From the NCBI GenBank assembly GCA_031459235.1, contig JAVKIY010000066.1:1-14620 (forward strand): 14,620 bases of DNA, read 5' to 3'. The notes below the pieces were generated by a model. It worked only from the letters and a program-made list of their open reading frames with translations. It made no database searches and had not been told where the DNA came from. This document shows positions 1 through 7,219 of the stretch, piece after piece (within the stretch, counting starts at the first letter, position 1; every line of letters starts with the position of its first letter). The translations under genes were made by a program, and so were the position numbers. This stretch comes from Fervidifonticultor_A tertius. GTDB taxonomy: Bacteria; Sysuimicrobiota; Sysuimicrobiia; Sysuimicrobiales; Humicultoraceae.

Positions 1-660
1 CATACCACGGCATCGAGCTTCATGGGGACGGACTGGACCGAGCACGACGGTGACCTCGAAGCGCTCGTGGAAGTCTACTCGATGCACGGCGCGTCCGAGT
101 GTCCCGGAGGGCCGGCCGAGATGACGGGCGCAGGGCCCGGCCGCCACGTACGCGATGCCCTGTCTCGCGGATACCGACTGGGGTTCGTGGCCGGGGGCGA
201 CATGCACAGCGGTCAGCCGGGCAACCCGGTGCTGGCGGTGGGGCCGTACCGGACGCTGCGCTTCAAGCCGGGCCTGACCGCGGTCTTTGCCGACCGGCTC
301 GACGAGGGCGCGATCTTCGACGCGATGCGCGAGCGGCGGACCTACGCGACCACCGGGGCGCGGATCCTGGTGTGGTTCTCCGTGAACGACGTCCCGCTCG
401 GCGGACGAGTCGCGCTCGGCCCGGACGTGCCGGTCGTCGTGCGCGGTCGCGTGCATGGCACCGCGCCGCTGGCCGAGGTCGTCGTGATCCGCGACGGCGC
501 GCCCATGCACGCGGCGCACCCGGGCCACGAGGACTTCGAGTTCACGTGGGAGGACCCGCGTCCGCCCGCCGCAGGCACGCGCGTCTACTACTATCTCCGC
601 GCCGTTCAGGTTGACGGTGAGGTCGCCTGGGCGAGCCCGGTGTGGGTAGCCCGCGGGTGA
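1..660 (+). CDS. DUF3604 family PHP-like metal-dependent hydrolase, C-terminal part (5' end outside window)
   Basis: The reading frame is open from base 1 and ends at TGA 658-660, so about 219 C-terminal residues are present and the N-terminal metal-binding half lies upstream of the window. The first residues (His-Thr-Thr-Ala-Ser...Asp-Trp) match the end of the Pro-His-His motif typical of DUF3604. They are followed by Glu-Val-Tyr-Ser-Met-His-Gly and by Gly-Gly-Asp-Met-His-Ser-Gly-Gln-Pro-Gly, the likely last metal-binding site. The tail has the Arg-Arg-Thr-Tyr-Ala-Thr-Thr-Gly motif and a final beta-rich domain ending Trp-Ala-Ser-Pro-Val-Trp-Val. Every one of these motifs recurs in the complete gene at 7216-8733, so the two are paralogues. 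DUF3604 proteins are predicted PHP-superfamily metal-dependent hydrolases or phosphoesterases, and their substrates are largely unknown. The next gene starts in a GTGA overlap, so this is the upstream member of the operon. Confidence 0.85.
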   Translation, partial: HTTASSFMGTDWTEHDGDLEALVEVYSMHGASECPGGPAEMTGAGPGRHVRDALSRGYRLGFVAGGDMHSGQPGNPVLAVGPYRTLRFKPGLTAVFADRLDEGAIFDAMRERRTYATTGARILVWFSVNDVPLGGRVALGPDVPVVVRGRVHGTAPLAEVVVIRDGAPMHAAHPGHEDFEFTWEDPRPPAAGTRVYYYLRAVQVDGEVAWASPVWVARG

Positions 661-1685
661 AGCGCGTCCAGGGAGACCGGCGTTCGGCGGCCCGACCCGC
701 GGCGTCCGGGTCGGCCGTATCCAGCGGTCGGGGGCAGGTCATCGGTATCGACCTAGGCGGCACGAAAGTGGCCGTGGGACTCGTGTCGCGCTCCGGTGAG
801 GTCAGCGTGCTCGATGCCGTGCCGACGCTGGCCGCCGATGGCGCGGAGGTGGTGATCGAGCGGCTGGCGGTGCTGGTGCGCGAGGCCGCGGGCGTCGCCC
901 GCAACCTCGCGCGCGATGTGGTCGGCGTCGGCCTGGCCACGCCCGGCATCGTGGACTCGCGTGCGGGAACCGTGCGCTACGCCACGCCGGCGCTGCCTGG
1001 GTGGACGGGGCTCGCGCTCGGGCGGCGCCTCGCCGAAGCCGCCGGGCTTGCGGTTGTCGTGCACAACGACGGTCACGCCGCCGCGGTCGGCGAATCGGCG
1101 GTCGGCGCAGCCGCCGGCGTGCCGGATGCGGTCGTGGTCGTGCTCGGCACGGGCATCGGCGGCGGGATCATCGCCGGCGGCCGGCTCGTACGCGGGCACC
1201 TGGGGGGTGCAGGCCGGATCGGCCATCTCAGCGTTGACGCCGGCGGCCGGCCGTGCTGGTGTGGCGCGCGCGGGTGCATCGAGCAGTACGCCTCGGGCTC
1301 GGCCGTCGCGCGCGAGGCCCAGGCCGCCGTCGACCGTGGCGCGCCGACCACGCTGCGCGCGCTGAGCGGCCCGGTCAGCGCGGCGGATGTGGTCCAGGCG
1401 GCACGCGGAGGAGACGCGCTTGCGGTCGGGCTGCTCTCCGAGGCCGGGCGGTTTCTGGGCGCGGCGTTGGTGTCGCTGGTCAACCTCGTGAGTCCGCAGG
1501 TGGTGGTCGTCGGCGGCGGGCTAGCCGACGCCGGTGCACTGCTGCTCGATGCGGCCGACGCCGTGCTGAGTGAGCGGCTGCCGCCCGCGATTCGGACGTC
1601 GGTCGAGGTGCGACTCTCGAGCCTCGGTCATCGCGCGGCGGTCGCCGGTGCCGGACTGCTGGCGTGGGGGCGACTCGTCGAGTGA
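657..1685 (+). CDS. ROK family sugar kinase (glucokinase-like)
   Basis: About 342 residues from GTG 657, which overlaps the preceding stop as GTGA; an in-frame ATG at 642 would overlap more. This is a cytoplasmic ATP-dependent sugar kinase of the ROK family (glucose, N-acetylmannosamine, fructose or allose kinases and relatives). Visible motifs are the phosphate-binding Asp-Leu-Gly-Gly-Thr-Lys (residues 32-37), His-Asn-Asp with the catalytic base Asp138, Leu-Gly-Thr-Gly-Ile-Gly-Gly-Gly near 162-170, and the ROK zinc motif (His190, Cys200, Cys202, Cys207) followed by Glu209. All key residues are intact. About 28 Arg/Ala/Ser-rich residues precede the first strand. That extension is too short for the winged-helix domain of ROK repressors such as NagC or Mlc, so this is an enzyme. 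The next gene also starts in a GTGA overlap. Family membership is secure; the sugar it phosphorylates is not known. Confidence 0.9.
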   Translation: MKRVQGDRRSAARPAASGSAVSSGRGQVIGIDLGGTKVAVGLVSRSGEVSVLDAVPTLAADGAEVVIERLAVLVREAAGVARNLARDVVGVGLATPGIVDSRAGTVRYATPALPGWTGLALGRRLAEAAGLAVVVHNDGHAAAVGESAVGAAAGVPDAVVVVLGTGIGGGIIAGGRLVRGHLGGAGRIGHLSVDAGGRPCWCGARGCIEQYASGSAVAREAQAAVDRGAPTTLRALSGPVSAADVVQAARGGDALAVGLLSEAGRFLGAALVSLVNLVSPQVVVVGGGLADAGALLLDAADAVLSERLPPAIRTSVEVRLSSLGHRAAVAGAGLLAWGRLVE

Positions 1686-2443
1686 ACCAGCCCGCCGCGA
1701 CACCCAAGATCGTCGTGAACGGGGTCAGCCGTCAGTTCCCGGCGGCCGACCCGGAGCGTGGCCTGGCCTTGCAGGATATCAACCTGACGATCGGGGCTAA
1801 CGAGTTCGTGTCCGTCGTCGGCCGCAGCGGCTGTGGGAAAACCACCCTGCTCAACCTCATTGCCGGACTCCTCCGGCCGACCGAGGGTGAGGTGTGCATT
1901 GACGGCCGCCGGGTCGAGGGGCCGGGGCCCGACCGTGGCATGGTGTTCCAGCACTCCGCGCTGTTTCCATGGCTGACGGCCATCGAGAATGTCGAGTTCG
2001 GTCCGCGCAACCTGGGCGTGCCGAGAGATCGGCGCCGCGCGCTCGCGCGGGAGCTGATCGACCTGGTGCGGCTGCGGGGTTTCGAGGACAAGTACCCGCG
2101 GGAGTTGTCCGGGGGCATGAAGCAGCGCGTCGCCATCGCGCGCGCGCTAGCCACCGATCCCGAGATCTTGCTGATGGACGAGCCGTTCGGCGCGCTCGAC
2201 GAGCTCACCCGCGCCGAGATGCAGGAGGAACTGTTGCGCATCTGGGGGGCACGGCGCAAGACTGTGGTCTTCGTCACGCACAGCATCATGGAGGCGATCT
2301 ACCTTTCGGACCGTGTCGTCGTGCTGAGCCCGCACCCCGGGCGGGTCCGGCGGGAGGTGCCGATCCCGATGCCGCGGCCCCGGCAGCGCTCGTCGACGGA
2401 GTTCATGGCCTACTATGAAGACATCCACGGTAGCATCTTCTAG
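1682..2443 (+). CDS. NitT/TauT-family ABC transporter, ATP-binding protein
   Basis: About 253 residues from GTG 1682, which overlaps the ROK stop as GTGA. This is the ATPase of an importer related to nitrate, taurine, alkanesulfonate and thiamine-precursor systems (NrtD/TauB/SsuB/ThiZ). All nucleotide-binding motifs are present: Walker A Gly-Arg-Ser-Gly-Cys-Gly-Lys-Thr-Thr (47-55), Q-loop Gln90 within Phe-Gln-His-Ser-Ala-Leu-Phe-Pro-Trp, signature Leu-Ser-Gly-Gly-Met-Lys-Gln-Arg (142-149), Walker B ending Met-Asp-Glu-Pro (165-168), and H-loop His200. Pro-Trp after the Q-loop and Leu-Ser-Xaa-His-Pro-Gly-Arg near the C-terminus are typical of this subfamily. The length is normal. It partners with the two permeases directly downstream, the first of which overlaps its 3' end by 29 bases. 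The substrate cannot be read from the ATPase. Confidence 0.94.
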   Translation: MNQPAATPKIVVNGVSRQFPAADPERGLALQDINLTIGANEFVSVVGRSGCGKTTLLNLIAGLLRPTEGEVCIDGRRVEGPGPDRGMVFQHSALFPWLTAIENVEFGPRNLGVPRDRRRALARELIDLVRLRGFEDKYPRELSGGMKQRVAIARALATDPEILLMDEPFGALDELTRAEMQEELLRIWGARRKTVVFVTHSIMEAIYLSDRVVVLSPHPGRVRREVPIPMPRPRQRSSTEFMAYYEDIHGSIF

Positions 2444-3236
2444 CGCGCGCCCCCCCGGGTCGGAACGCGCCGTGGGCGCGGTGACGGTCGCCGTGCTGCT
2501 CGTCGCCTGGGAGACCGCGGGCCGCGTCGGCCTCTTGAGCGCCTATCACTTCCCGCGGCCGTCGCGACTCGCGGTCACGATCTGGGATCTCGTCGTCGTC
2601 GGGTTTCCCGTGGGCGTGACCGTGTGGCAGCATGTCGGTGCCACGATCGCGCGGATCGTCCAGGGCTACGTGCTCGCCGCGGCGCTGGCCGTCCCGCTCG
2701 GCCTCGTCATCGGCGGCGTGCGCGCGCTTGACCAGGCCACGGCGCCGGTCGTCACGTTTGCCCGATCGGTCGCGACGATCAGCCTGTTGCCGCTCGCGGT
2801 GGCGTGGTTCGGCGTGGGCGAGCGCTCGCGCGTGCTGCTCATCGCCTACGGGTGCTTCTGGGTGATCCTGACGAACGTCGTCGAGGGCGTGAAGTCCGTC
2901 GATCCGGAGCTGATCCGCGCCGGCCGGATGCTGGGCTCCACGCCGCGCCAGGTGTTCACCCGGGTCGTGTTGCCCGCCTCGACGCCGCGGATCTTTGCGG
3001 GGATGAAGGTCGCCCTGGGCCTGGCCTTCATGGTCATCGTCGGCGTGGAGATGATCGGGACGATCAAGGGCCTGGGCGCCCTGATCATGGAGGCGCGCAC
3101 GTTCTACCGCAGCGACACCGCCATGGTCGGTATGATCTTCATCGCGCTATTCGGATTCGCGCTGGCCCGCCTGCTCGACCGGCTCGAGCGCGTGCTGTTG
3201 CCGTGGAGCACCGGCCTGGAGGCGGTCGAACGGTGA
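2415..3236 (+). CDS. NitT/TauT-family ABC transporter permease (first of two)
   Basis: 273 residues from ATG 2415, overlapping the ATPase gene by 29 bases. A GTG start further in is possible, because the first ~20 residues are polar and unlike the family. This is an inner-membrane permease of the SsuC/TauC type with about six hydrophobic segments; the first begins near residue 22. The cytoplasmic EAA loop that docks the ATPase lies at about residues 157-195 (Val-Asp-Pro-Glu-Leu-Ile-Arg-Ala-Gly...Leu-Pro-Ala-Ser), and the sequence around Trp-Phe-Gly-Val-Gly-Glu is also characteristic. Its stop codon is embedded in the GTGA start of the second permease, so the pair probably forms a translationally coupled heterodimer. 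Two different permeases are less usual in this family, where one gene commonly makes a homodimer. Confidence 0.92.
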   Translation: MKTSTVASSSARPPGSERAVGAVTVAVLLVAWETAGRVGLLSAYHFPRPSRLAVTIWDLVVVGFPVGVTVWQHVGATIARIVQGYVLAAALAVPLGLVIGGVRALDQATAPVVTFARSVATISLLPLAVAWFGVGERSRVLLIAYGCFWVILTNVVEGVKSVDPELIRAGRMLGSTPRQVFTRVVLPASTPRIFAGMKVALGLAFMVIVGVEMIGTIKGLGALIMEARTFYRSDTAMVGMIFIALFGFALARLLDRLERVLLPWSTGLEAVER

Positions 3237-4003
3237 CCGCGCGCTACGCGGTGCGCGACATCTGGATCTCGTGGGCCGGGATCGCCGTCGTGCTCGCGGT
3301 CTGGCAGGCGATCGCCACGTGGGGCCTGATCAACCCGGCCATCTTTCCCGGCCCGTTCGAGGTGGCGCGGGCCGCGGTGACGCTGGTGCCGCTCGAGCGG
3401 GTGCTGTTGCACGCGGGCAGCAGCCTCACGCGCATCGTCTGGGGGTTCTCGCTCGGCGCGGGCCTGGGGATCGCAATCGGCGTCGCGTCCGGTTGGTATC
3501 GTGGGTTGGGGAGCGTGGTGCGGGCACCGATCGAGCTGCTGCGCCCGATCCCGCCGCTGGCCTGGATCCCTATGGCGATCATCTGGTTCGGGTTGGGCGA
3601 GCCGTCAAAGGTCTTCATCATCTTCCTCGGCGCGTTCTTTCCGGTGGTGACCAACGCGTACAAGGGCATGACCGGCGTCGACCCGGACCTGTTCCGGGCC
3701 GCGCAGACGCTCGGGCTGGGCGGCTGGCGGCTGCTGATGCACGTCGCGCTGCCGGCGTCGCTGCCGGATGTCGCCACCGGCGTGCGCGTCGGGTGGAGCC
3801 TCAGCTTCGGTGCGCTCGTCGCCGCGGAGCTCATCGCCGCCGACCGCGGCCTGGGGTTCATGATCATGAACGCGCGCGAGCTCGGGCAGATCGGCGTGAT
3901 CATGTACGGCATCATGGTCATCGGCGCGCTAAACTTCCTGACCGACTGGCTGATCCGCGAGGCGCTGTTCAGGCGGCGGCTCCGGTGGCACTTCGCATCA
4001 TGA
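3233..4003 (+). CDS. NitT/TauT-family ABC transporter permease (second of two)
   Basis: 256 residues from GTG 3233, which overlaps the first permease's stop as GTGA. The frame stays open further upstream, but that part is out-of-frame reading of the first permease. It is an inner-membrane SsuC/TauC-type permease with about six membrane segments, starting near residues 9-30. The EAA loop is at about residues 144-185 (Val-Asp-Pro-Asp-Leu-Phe-Arg-Ala-Ala...Leu-Pro-Ala-Ser-Leu-Pro), and Trp-Phe-Gly-Leu-Gly-Glu-Pro precedes it. It is homologous to the upstream permease but clearly diverged, which fits an ancient duplication kept as a heterodimer. It ends with TGA 4001-4003, overlapping a short ATGA-initiated reading frame. 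The binding-protein gene of the same transporter follows after 85 bases. Confidence 0.93.
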   Translation: MTARYAVRDIWISWAGIAVVLAVWQAIATWGLINPAIFPGPFEVARAAVTLVPLERVLLHAGSSLTRIVWGFSLGAGLGIAIGVASGWYRGLGSVVRAPIELLRPIPPLAWIPMAIIWFGLGEPSKVFIIFLGAFFPVVTNAYKGMTGVDPDLFRAAQTLGLGGWRLLMHVALPASLPDVATGVRVGWSLSFGALVAAELIAADRGLGFMIMNARELGQIGVIMYGIMVIGALNFLTDWLIREALFRRRLRWHFAS

Positions 4004-4065
4004 CGACCCGCGGTGGAGGAGGCACCGTCGGGCGCTGGCTGCAACGAAGACGGGCGGGGCAGTGA
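4000..4065 (+). other. Possible 21-codon coupling ORF between permease and binding-protein genes
   Basis: ATG 4000-4002 overlaps the permease stop as ATGA. The frame runs 21 codons (a Gly- and Arg-rich peptide) to TGA 4063-4065, and that stop overlaps a GTG in the frame of the binding protein. The peptide matches no family I know. It could let ribosomes carry on through the gap toward the Shine-Dalgarno at 4075-4080, or it could be chance in GC-rich DNA. Confidence 0.2.
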
Positions 4066-4074
4066 ACGATCACA

Positions 4075-4080
4075 AGGAGG
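4075..4080 (+). promoter_or_regulatory. Strong Shine-Dalgarno for the binding-protein gene
   Basis: AGGAGG lies 8 bases upstream of ATG 4089, an ideal spacing. It decides the start at 4089 over the in-frame GTG at 4062. It is the clearest ribosome-binding site in the operon, where most other genes start by stop/start overlap. That fits the need for excess binding protein over permeases. Confidence 0.8.
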
Positions 4081-4088
4081 GATCGGAC

Positions 4089-5129
4089 ATGCGCTGGTTC
4101 GCAGGTCTGGGTGTGATCGCTGCGGTGGTGCTGGCGGTCGGGGGGCAGCCGCTGGCCGCGCCGTCCGGCGCGCCGGAGATCAAGACCCTCTCGATGGGGT
4201 TCGGCGTGGACCCGGTGTTCGCGCCGCACATCATGGCGATCGAGAAGGGGTGGTTCCGCGAGGCCGGCTTCGACCGGGTCGAGACGAAGACGTTCACCGC
4301 CGGCGCCCTGGCCGGCGAGGCGCTCGCGGCCGGGCAGATCCAGCTCTGGACGCCCGGCAACCTGCCGCCGATCAGCATGCGGCACAACGGGTTGCCGATC
4401 GTCATTCTCGGCACCAACACGTTGGCCTACATCGACCGCCTGGTCGTGCGGGCCGACGCGAATGTGCAGCGCCCGGCCGACCTCTACAACATCCGGATCG
4501 GGCTGCTCGAGGGGTCAGTGGCCTCGGCGGTGCTCGACCGCATCGCTGAGTACTACCGGCTGGACGTGCGGAGGTTTCAGGTCGTCAACCTGCCGCCGCC
4601 GGAGCAGCTGACGTCGTTGATCAACAACAATATCCAGGCGTTCATCGTCTGGAACCCGTGGCCGTACCTGGCGCAGCAGCGGGCGAACGTCAAGATCCTG
4701 CACACCGGCACGGTCAGCCACTTTGCCGACGATGCCGGCCGCAAGGTCCAGACCTCGCACACGCGGTCGATCTTCGTGACGTCCGAGGACTTCATCCGCC
4801 GGGCGCCCCACGCGGCCCGCGCGATGATGCGCGTGCTGCTGCGCGCCCAGGCCTACGTTTCCGACCCCAAGAATCGCGACGAGGTGGTCACCACGATTTC
4901 ACGGTTCCTGCAGCAGCCGGTGGAACAGAACCGCGCGCTGTGGGGCGACTACTCGTTCGATCCGCGCTTCGACAAGAAGTACTGGGAAGACATGAAGGTC
5001 TATACGGATTTCCTGGCCAAGACGGGCCGCATCCGGAATCCGGTGGACCCGCTGGAGTATACCTATACCGCCTACGTCGAGGAGTTCAACCCGGCCCTCG
5101 TGACGCTCAAGGGGAGGTGGAAGCCCTAA
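4089..5129 (+). CDS. NitT/TauT-family ABC transporter periplasmic solute-binding protein (SsuA/NMT1-like)
   Basis: 346 residues from ATG 4089, chosen because AGGAGG sits 8 bases upstream and the signal peptide then begins at once (Met-Arg-Trp-Phe plus a hydrophobic core, with likely cleavage after Ala24). There is no lipobox cysteine, so it should be a free periplasmic protein. The mature part has the family pattern: a first strand, then Ala-Pro-His-Ile-Met-Ala-Ile-Glu-Lys-Gly-Trp-Phe near residue 50, Ala-Gly-Gln-Ile-Gln-Leu, and Phe-Ile-Val-Trp-Asn-Pro-Trp-Pro at the inter-domain hinge. These proteins bind sulfonates, nitrate, taurine, aromatic acids or pyrimidine precursors. The ligand here cannot be predicted. 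The Trp/Tyr-rich C-terminal third is ordinary for the family. TAA 5127-5129 is directly followed by the GTG of the next gene. Confidence 0.92.
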   Translation: MRWFAGLGVIAAVVLAVGGQPLAAPSGAPEIKTLSMGFGVDPVFAPHIMAIEKGWFREAGFDRVETKTFTAGALAGEALAAGQIQLWTPGNLPPISMRHNGLPIVILGTNTLAYIDRLVVRADANVQRPADLYNIRIGLLEGSVASAVLDRIAEYYRLDVRRFQVVNLPPPEQLTSLINNNIQAFIVWNPWPYLAQQRANVKILHTGTVSHFADDAGRKVQTSHTRSIFVTSEDFIRRAPHAARAMMRVLLRAQAYVSDPKNRDEVVTTISRFLQQPVEQNRALWGDYSFDPRFDKKYWEDMKVYTDFLAKTGRIRNPVDPLEYTYTAYVEEFNPALVTLKGRWKP

Positions 5130-6170
5130 GTGCGCAGCGGGCGTGATCGCCTGGCCTTCGGCATCATCGGCGCCGGTCATATCAGCGACTACCACATCAC
5201 CGGTCTTCGCGAGGCCGGCGCCGAGGTGCTGGCCCTGTGCGGTCGCCGGGCCGATGCGGTGCGGGCGAAGGCGGCGCGCTACGGAATCGCGCACGCGCTG
5301 ACCGATCCCGAAGCGCTGCTGCGCCGCGACGACATCGACGCCGTCGTCATCGCGGCGCCTGATGCCGCCCACGAGTCCCTAGCCCTGGCCGCCGTGCGCG
5401 CGGGCAAGCCGATGCTGATCCAGAAGCCGATGGCGCGCACGGCGGCGGAGTGCCGTCGCATCCTGCGGGCGGCCGGCGCGGCGGGCGTCCCGGTGTTCGT
5501 GAGCTTCATGCACCGCTACTTCGACGAGGTGGACGAGGCGCGCCGCCTGGTCGCGGACGGCGCGCTAGGCCGGCTGCTCAGCGTCCGCCAGCGGAACGCC
5601 ACGCCGGGCGCGCACTGGGCGGCCTGGTTTTACCGCAAAGCCGACGTCGGCGGGGGTGTGGTGTTGCAGCTTGGCACGCATGGGATCGATCTACTGCGGC
5701 ACCTGCTCGGCGAGATCGAGACCGTCTGGGCCACGACGGCCACGCTGCGGCCCGAGCGCGTGCTCGCCGACGGGACGATCGTGCGGCCGGACAACGAAGA
5801 CCACGCCGTGGCGGTGTATCGCTTCGTGTCCGGGCTGCGCGCCGTGCACGAGATGGATTACAGCGAGGTCGCGGGCACCAACCGGTTTCGCCTGGAGATC
5901 TACGGGGAGCGTGGCGTCGCCTGGCTGCGCACCGAGCGAGGGCGGCTGGCCCTCGCGCTGCCCGATGCGACCGGTTCCGTCGCATGGTCGTCGCCCGACC
6001 TCCCGCCCGCGCGGGTGGGCGAGCGGCAGCACGCGCACCTCGTGGCCATGTTGCGCGGCGACGCGCCGCCCGACGATTCGGCCCGCGCCGGGTTGGTCTC
6101 GGTGCTGGTCGCCGAGGCGATCTACCGATCCGCGGCGTCCGGATGCTGGGAGGTCGTGGAGCCGGCATGA
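5130..6170 (+). CDS. Gfo/Idh/MocA family NAD(P)-dependent oxidoreductase with altered active-site motifs
   Basis: 346 residues from GTG 5130, which directly follows the previous TAA; a GGGGAGG-like site near 5111-5117 precedes it. The N-terminal Rossmann fold has an intact dinucleotide loop Gly-Ile-Ile-Gly-Ala-Gly (11-16), and the C-terminal domain is the typical alpha/beta Gfo/Idh domain. Family members oxidise, reduce or epimerise sugars and inositols. Two conserved positions differ from the usual pattern. The Glu-Lys-Pro motif reads Gln98-Lys99-Pro100, which keeps the catalytic lysine. The Asp of the Asp-xxx-His pair is Gln180, with His184 kept. The protein may therefore be an active variant or have changed specificity. 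It overlaps the next Gfo/Idh gene as ATGA, so the two are co-translated. The family is sure; the substrate is unknown. Confidence 0.9.
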   Translation: MRSGRDRLAFGIIGAGHISDYHITGLREAGAEVLALCGRRADAVRAKAARYGIAHALTDPEALLRRDDIDAVVIAAPDAAHESLALAAVRAGKPMLIQKPMARTAAECRRILRAAGAAGVPVFVSFMHRYFDEVDEARRLVADGALGRLLSVRQRNATPGAHWAAWFYRKADVGGGVVLQLGTHGIDLLRHLLGEIETVWATTATLRPERVLADGTIVRPDNEDHAVAVYRFVSGLRAVHEMDYSEVAGTNRFRLEIYGERGVAWLRTERGRLALALPDATGSVAWSSPDLPPARVGERQHAHLVAMLRGDAPPDDSARAGLVSVLVAEAIYRSAASGCWEVVEPA

Positions 6171-7219
6171 GGTCGCCGGTCCGGTTCGGCCTGGTCAGCT
6201 TCGCGCACTATCACGCGGAGTTCTGGGCGCAGGCCGTCACCGATCACCCCGAGGCGCGGCTGGCGGGCGTGTGGGACGACGACCGGGTGCGCGGCGAGCA
6301 GGCCGCGGCGCGCCACGGCACCCGGTACTTCGACAGCCTCGCCAGCCTGCTGCGCGAGTGCGACGCGGTGGGCGTCACGGCGGAGACCGTGCGGCACGCG
6401 GAGCTCGTGGAGCAGGCCGCGCGCGCCGGCGTGCACGTGCTGTGTGAGAAGCCCATGGCAGCGACCCTCGCCGATTGCGACCGCATTTCCCGCGCGGTCG
6501 AGGCGTCGGGGATCGTGTTCATGCAGAACTTCCCCAAGCGCTTCGATCCGGTCAACCACGAGCTGGTGGAGCGCGTGCACCGCGGCGATCTTGGGCGGGT
6601 GGTGCTGGTGCGCATCCGGCACGGCCACGACCATGGCCAGCAGCCCGAGTTCCTGCGGCGGTGGTTCGTTGACCCCGACCGGAGCGGCGGCGGCACGCTG
6701 CTCGACGAAGGCGTGCACGCCGCGGACTTCCTCCTCTGGCTGCTGGGCGCGCCCGAGCGGGTCACCGCGGTGGTCTCGCATCGCGCGCTGGGTCTGCGAG
6801 CCGAGGACACGGCCGTTGCGCTTTTCACGTTCTCGAGCGGCGCCGTGGCCGAAGTCGTCACCAGTTGGAACTTCGTCGCGGCCGAGCACTCCGTCGAGGT
6901 CTACGGCAGCGAGGGCAGCGCGCTGCTCTCCGGCGTGGACCTGGCCTCGAAGGACTTCTCCGGTGCGCCCTTTCTGAAGATCTTCCGGCTCGGCGGGCCG
7001 CGCGGTACCTGGGAAGCGTCACCGACGGCGACCACGTTCGGCAGCGCCGCCTTTCATCAAGGCGGTCCCCGGCACTTCATCGAGTGTTTGCGCACCGGGC
7101 GGCGCCCGGCGCTCGGTGTCGAAGATGGCCGGCGGCCGGTAGAGATGATCCTCGCCGCCTATCGTGCTGCGGCCGGCGGCCGCACCGAGCCGGTGGTGTT
7201 CACGAGGCCGGCCTCGTGA
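6167..7219 (+). CDS. Gfo/Idh/MocA family oxidoreductase with Ser-Phe-Ala-His-type nucleotide loop
   Basis: 350 residues from ATG 6167, which overlaps the previous stop as ATGA; GGGAGG at 6148-6153 lies 13 bases upstream. In place of the Gly-x-Gly-x-x-Gly loop it reads Gly8-Leu-Val-Ser-Phe-Ala-His-Tyr-His-Ala17, a glycine-poor variant I recall from one Gfo/Idh subgroup. The catalytic motifs are classical: Glu94-Lys95-Pro96 and Asp180-Glu-Gly-Val-His184, preceded by Gly-Gly-Gly-Thr. It is a cytoplasmic sugar- or polyol-type dehydrogenase by family. It is only distantly similar to its upstream neighbour and has lost a different motif, so the two probably do different steps or form a mixed oligomer. 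The next gene begins in a GTGA overlap at 7216. Confidence 0.9.
   Translation: MRSPVRFGLVSFAHYHAEFWAQAVTDHPEARLAGVWDDDRVRGEQAAARHGTRYFDSLASLLRECDAVGVTAETVRHAELVEQAARAGVHVLCEKPMAATLADCDRISRAVEASGIVFMQNFPKRFDPVNHELVERVHRGDLGRVVLVRIRHGHDHGQQPEFLRRWFVDPDRSGGGTLLDEGVHAADFLLWLLGAPERVTAVVSHRALGLRAEDTAVALFTFSSGAVAEVVTSWNFVAAEHSVEVYGSEGSALLSGVDLASKDFSGAPFLKIFRLGGPRGTWEASPTATTFGSAAFHQGGPRHFIECLRTGRRPALGVEDGRRPVEMILAAYRAAAGGRTEPVVFTRPAS

Noticed and set aside
657..740. A DNA-binding domain on the ROK protein, which would make it a repressor
   Set aside because: Only about 28 residues precede the ATP-binding motif, too few for a winged helix, and they are disordered-looking (Arg/Ala/Ser).
2804..3232. 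Upstream extension of the second permease frame (143 extra codons)
   Set aside because: It reads through the first permease gene in another frame and is Arg/Gly/Asp-rich like other shadow frames. The GTG at 3233 in a GTGA overlap gives a normal family start.
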